Positions 59,401 to 64,000 of a DNA stretch of 64,000 nucleotides are shown here, one piece after another. The DNA is from Synchiropus splendidus. Lineage: Eukaryota > Chordata > Actinopteri > Syngnathiformes > Callionymidae. Both the position numbers and the translations under genes were made by a program. The notes beneath the pieces are model-generated. The model saw only the letters and a list, made by a program, of their open reading frames with translations, searched no databases and was not told the origin of the DNA. Where the stretch lies: NCBI RefSeq assembly GCF_027744825.2, contig NC_071336.1:19340501-19404500 (forward strand), in the 5' to 3' direction. Positions within the stretch are counted from its first letter, which is position 1, and each line of letters starts with the position of its first letter.

Positions 59401-62400
59401 CAAATCATTCAAAAGCAGTAGTCACACAGTGCTCCTGCTAAGTCTCAGTGGAAGCTTTTGTTTTCTTAGTTTGTGTGTGAAAACACCAGGGCAGTGATGC
59501 GGGCTGGATAGATGCTCGGCTGCTGTCACGTACTTGTCGTCCAGCCAAAAAAAAATATCTGGTGGCTGGTTTGTGCCTGCGGCTGGCACAGCAAGCTGGG
59601 ACAACATTTCTCAGTTAAACCTTCTTTACTTCATAACAAGTGAAAACTTTCTGGGAAAAATCTTTGACCTTTCAGACATCATTGTGACCAAAAAAAAATC
59701 TGTTCCCTCAGACTGTACTGATAACAACCAAATGGTGAGATATTTTTCGAGAGATTAAAATTAAACAACGCAAGACACACGAGAAGTGAACTACCCACAG
59801 AAGAGTGCAGATGTGTTTTATTGATTAGAGGAAACAGTTGTCATGTATAGACATACAAAAGCAGAAATTACTGTGTAATCTTGCAGACTTGATCCTGGAA
59901 ACTTCCAGAGGGATTGAAAGAAGAAAATGAGGCAGCGAGGAAAGTTGGGGGACCAGAGGCGGTGATGCATATATCTCCAGAGCCAAAGCAAGGATGCAGT
60001 CAAACAAGTGTTGAGGTAAAGTCGTTAATAGTTTCACACAGATGGCAGAGGCAGGCGGGGTTAGCTTGACAGAGGAACGAAGACAAATGGGTTACCTTTT
60101 TCTCTTTGAGTGGCAATAAATCCCCTGCTCTGATTTCTCTTATTTGTGCTTCAATTCCAGGAGTGGGCTCTACTGTATGTTTCAGCCCTACTTCTTTAAC
60201 TGTGCACTTCTGGAAAACCTGCATATTGCAGAGAGTTGCAGAGGAAATGGAAAAAGGGTATTTGAAGACAAAACAAAATGAACACCTCAACCAAGAAAAT
60301 GAAGAACCGGGTTAGTTCCCCCACCGTTAGACCCACCACCAAGAGAAGAAATGATTGACGTCTCTGTGTCAGTGAGATTTTGCCTCTGTGTGTGTGTGTG
60401 TGTGTGTACCTGAAGTTCTGCCATGATCTTGTCCCCATCATCCTCATCCTCTTTAGCTGCAGGGGCAGGTACAAGAGGAGGCGTCACAGGCTTCTTTGCT
60501 TCTGGTTGAATTTTGTTGGGTTTGGGCGGCGGAGTTGGAGGTGGAGCTTCTTCTTCACCCTCCTGAAAGTAGACCACAATCTAGTTTGATGACTACTACC
60601 TTCTTGTTTATTACCTGGACCACATACTTTGTACTTAACCCAACACCTTAATGCAAAGTGACGAGACGCATTTTCTTTGCTTAAAACACAGTCAGGGAGA
60701 CAACAAGAGACGAATACACACCTGGGAAGATACAGACTCCTTTCTGCTGGTGTAGACCACCTCTCCAGAACGAGTAGTGGTCATGCCTGAGCTGGAGTAG
60801 GTCTTCCTAGGAGGAGGAGGCGGTGGAAACTTGCCAGACTTGTCCGACCCTTGTCTTGTGAGGCCTTCTAATGACGTAGGTTTGCTGATAGTCTTGGGTC
60901 TCTCTTGTGAAAGTTTGGCTGGTTTCTCCATCGCTGGCTTTGGAAGCTTTTCAGGTCCCTTCTTGACAGGTCTGATTGAGTCACACTCAGATGGAGGCTC
61001 CTTTATATCTGAAACAACAGAGAAAAAAAATGACCATCTCAGCTCCTTATGCGTTCATAATAAACCTCGTACCAGTTGGTGAAGCCACTGGACTGGGGGT
61101 CTTTGTGGAGTCTGCATTTTGCTGGGGTGGGCACTCTTGCACTTCCAAAGGGGGAAGCCCCTTCATCATGTTGGCCTGGGCCTCCTGGAGGATCTTATCA
61201 AACTCTTTTCCATCAAACTGGCCCATGTTCTGCCTTCTCTCTTCCCACTCCTTCTCAGCTGCCTGCAGGAAGGACGTGAGGTGTGATCAGCTCAGTTACT
61301 CCTCACTTCAACTAGCTGGAAAGGCCATACTAAACCATTGTTCCTGTTTATTCCTGCACTAAAATCAGCACACAGTTTCAAATGGCAAACTGTTTGGAGT
61401 AAATAGAAATCAAAGGTGAAAATAGCTTTAGAGAAGTAACAAGTGTGAAGTCAAGTCACTGAGAGTATAAGTGAATTAATGACGCAACAGACTTATTAGC
61501 AGGAATTGGGAAAGTATGTTGTGCAACACCATGAAAAATTCCCCAGGCCTTGAGAAAGAACTTTCATCAGCATGATAGCTTTATGTCTGCATCAAAAATA
61601 TAATTTACTCACTACAAAATATGGGCACAGTGCTGCATATCAGCAGTCACTCGTACAACTACAAATTAGATGTTAAATGCGTGTGTTTTTACTCTAAACT
61701 TGACTTTTTCATCATGTACACCATTGTTGGACCGAAATGTTGAGAACATACCTCGATGGAAATGGCTCTGCTCTTGCACTTGTCCTGACTGCTCTGCAGC
61801 TCCTCAATGACATGATCCTGCATGGAAAGGCCGTTCCCGTTATTCACGGAGGTTCCATTTGTCTTCTTACGGTGGGCAGGACTTGGTGGATCGACTCCCT
61901 TGGGAGATTCTCGGCCTTGATTCTTGTTAGTGCTCTGAACTAGTGTGGGTGTCATCGGGGGGCTTGGTTGAGTAGACAGCGCTGCAGATTGCTGGGACTG
62001 TTGCATGTGGACCGGCGAACTCTGGGCGTGATGGATGACCATAGGGGAGGAAGGCATCACCTCGGATTTAATTGTTGAATTCTGAGGCTCCAATGGGGGC
62101 GCTGTTGTGCCAGGTTGGGTAGAGGGAGCAGTCTCAACGTGTCGCCCGTTGTCCACAACTGTAGAGTCGGGAGCTAGTTGAGGAGTTTCAGTTGCTGATC
62201 TGCAAAGTTGAATCACAGAAAACAGGCTGCTCTAGAATGTTTTATAAACAATTCTCGTATTTGTGTTAAAAATATTGTGTTCTATGTGCATTTTTATCAC
62301 CAATGTACAAGGTCAACTTTTACATTCTACAATGTGCAAAATCAGATACTTTCACTGAGTGATAAATCATCTTACGTCCGGTCAGGTTTATTTTTTAAAC

Positions 62401-63615
62401 GAAAATTTTCTTTGGATGTGTTTATTTTATTCAAGACTTCAGTCTTGTTGCAGTAAAATAAACATTAGATCTCAAGGATCCTATGTGTATGGCTGTATCA
62501 CTAATAAATCATTTTTCAATTGCTCAATGTGTTCACAGTTCCAGCAGAAGCTGGTCTGAGGTCTGCAGAATATTAAAATGGAAATTAAGCTCAGCACCCT
62601 GCTGTAAAAAATGATTCATGAAAAGTTTGCTGGAGATGAGGGAGCAAAATCAGGTTGGACCATTGGCAGCTCAGAATCAGCTCGGAGATTAAACCAGGGC
62701 ACCGTCGCCGACTGCAATCATTTCGTGCAATCTACCACATCACAGGCTCTTTTGGGGGCAATTTTTGTATCCATCCAATCATTGACGTTCAGCACCTGAG
62801 CTGCTGCATCTGCTCCATTGATTCTCATTTTCGAACCTAAACACATAGCCCCCCTCTAATAGCACACACCTTTCAATTTAATGCTGGTGCACACATAATC
62901 TGATCAATTTAAATTCACATAAGATTTTTTTTTTTTATTAAATGGTCAGTAATGATTATTTGTAAAGATATGACATCAAACAAAATGGCATTATGATGAA
63001 AACTTTTTAAAGAACCCTTGTGGTTGTATCCAGTTTCCCCCCCAAAAAGTCTTCCTTTACAGCAATCTAAGGTCAGAGATAAGTTCTAGAGCCACCAGAT
63101 GTGTTTATGCCTGATATTGATATGCATTTTTATTAATTTTATAATAAGCAAAATCACGTGTGCTGTATAAACTGTTGGCCACATACATTTACATTGGATC
63201 CTTCAAGAAATAAAATCTAAAATAAAAATGGGACTCAAGGTCACAGTCAATTTTAATCCCTTACAGTACCTTCTCATGCTGCTCAGAGTGTCTGTGAGGC
63301 TCTTCACCCTCTTCAGCATGCTGTCCAGTTTATGGGGCTCCTCCTTCAAAAACTTCACAGCCTCAACTTCCACTCGGAGCACGGCTCTCATTCTGGTTTG
63401 CAAGGCAGGAAATTCTCCTGCAGCACAGGTAGAAGTAAAGCATTACAGGGAGTAAACAAAATGTATTATCTTCCACTCTGTCATCTATCTTACCTTTGAG
63501 GCCCGCTAGAGACTCTCCCACGTTTCTCAGAGTCACAGCCCCCTCTTCCACCTCTTTGAGAGTCACAGCTCTCTGAGTGTCTTTTTGCAGAACACCCACA
63601 TACTGCTCCAGATCA
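53462..63615 (-). CDS. skt: Sickle tail (KIAA1217/SRCIN1 family), 3' part, 11 coding exons seen, 5' end outside window
   Basis: Cytoskeletal/SH3-binding adaptor family; SKT acts in notochord-derived disc development and SRCIN1 restrains Src. Exons: 63615-63494, 63417-63270, 62199-61752, 61262-61073, 61008-60722, 60562-60410, 60218-60096, 57551-57474, 57398-55869, 55388-55257, 53971-53462. Sum 3721 nt, about 1239 aa to the stop. Seen: conserved MRAVLRVEVEAVKFLKEEPH, HHAQSSPV, KEWEERRQNMGQFDGKEFDK, PPPPPPRKTY, MTTTRSGEVVYTSRKES, DDGDKIMAELQ then VFQKCT, KKPVIIIFDEPMDIRSAYKR, RTNEIRKNTYKTLDSLEQT, a Ser/Pro-rich end and KSIRTIHTPSFNSY. The EVVYTSRKE and DKIMAELQ-FQKCT stretches fit KIAA1217/SKT better than SRCIN1. 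The 78-nt exon 57551-57474 may be alternative. Confidence 0.88.
53610..53655 (-). repeat. Trinucleotide repeat encoding a serine tract in the skt last exon
   Basis: GAGGAGGAGG-type repeat on the plus strand, read on the minus strand as TCC codons. It gives SSSSSSSSFSSSS near the skt C-terminus and is likely length-polymorphic. Confidence 0.85.
53972..55256 (-). other. skt last intron
   Basis: Contains a 136-codon open minus frame at 54073-54483 without recognisable domains or splice support. Otherwise no exon or repeat was recognised. Confidence 0.4.
57552..60095 (-). other. skt intron, AT-rich, nothing else recognised
   Basis: Long intron between the 123-nt exon (60218-60096) and the 78-nt exon (57551-57474). 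I found no additional exon, repeat family or RNA gene. Confidence 0.45.
60387..60406. repeat. (TG)10 microsatellite directly beside an skt 5' splice site
   Basis: In the skt transcript (minus strand) the tract reads (CA)10. It begins 3 nt after the exon boundary at 60410, so the intron starts GTACACACAC. Confidence 0.95.
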
Positions 63616-64000
63616 CTGCAGAAACCAAAATAAAGAGATTAAAACACAATTACATAGCACAGCCGTAAACGTTAAATAGCACTCATTATGCATCAACTTG
63701 AATGCATTTCTTTGGTGAATACTGCGACACCTGAGAAAACTGATATTATTGTTGACATCAACTTTTGCTGCATTTGGCACATTCCTGTCCAAATCCAGAT
63801 TATTTGGACAAGATTAGATTACACTTTTCCCAGCATCACATATTGGCACACATAAGGATTCTGCAGGCACTTCCTCATATTGAAAACAAATCATAATGAC
63901 TCACCCAAACAGTACTAAAATAAACTAAGTTCCAGACAGATGGACAACATGATGCCTTTGTGACAAAAGTAGGATACCATTCAGTGGTGCTAAAGACTGA
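63616..64000 (-). other. skt intron running off the window edge
   Basis: No exon was recognised up to the window end. The next upstream skt exon must end in phase 2 to join the exon at 63615. Confidence 0.6.

Overview
The window is a compact piece of a teleost fish (ray-finned vertebrate) nuclear genome. The evidence is spliced genes with GT-AG introns, vertebrate protein families in known vertebrate microsynteny, and typical fish repeats (RTE- and L2/Rex1-type LINE ends, a hAT-type MITE, CA/TG microsatellites). I saw no prokaryotic, phage or CRISPR structure and no novel defence-like system. The interest lies in gene arrangement and in repeats sitting on splice signals.

Layout. (1) 439-7902 (-): pcolce2, nine coding exons, complete (416 aa). 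(2) 8760-19532 (+): u2surp (SR140), 26 coding exons, complete (968 aa), head-to-head with pcolce2. (3) 19837-33619 (-): acad11, 20 coding exons, complete (769 aa), ending in a canonical SKL peroxisomal signal and convergent with u2surp. (4) 23545-24678 (+): ackr4, an atypical chemokine receptor, nested antisense in acad11 intron 13. (5) 33998-37588 (+): uba5, 12 exons, complete (406 aa), head-to-head with acad11. (6) 38337-47967 (-): nphp3, 27 exons, complete (1318 aa), convergent with uba5. (7) 50056-50964 (-): an intronless class A GPCR, most like GPR17. (8) 53462 to beyond 64000 (-): the 3' portion of a sickle-tail (KIAA1217/SRCIN1 family) gene, at least 11 coding exons.

I assembled exons by hand from splice sites and frame continuity. 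For each complete multi-exon gene the summed exon length is an exact multiple of three and the protein length is close to that of the human orthologue, so these models are internally consistent. The block acad11(ackr4)-uba5-nphp3 keeps the order and orientations known from human 3q22. The neighbours pcolce2/u2surp (human 3q23) and the sickle-tail gene (human chromosome 10, if KIAA1217) are joined to it here.

Repeats are mainly intronic. A hAT-type MITE with an 8-bp target duplication sits exactly on the acad11 exon 7 acceptor. Three RTE-type LINE relics lie in acad11 and nphp3 introns. Two LINE 3' tails of one family lie in acad11 and nphp3 introns. There is also an L2/V-SINE-like tail, a foldback element and a 152-bp tandem duplication. 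The genes are not a pathway: they cover collagen processing, splicing, fatty-acid oxidation, chemokine scavenging, ufmylation, ciliary function, GPCR signalling and a cytoskeletal adaptor.
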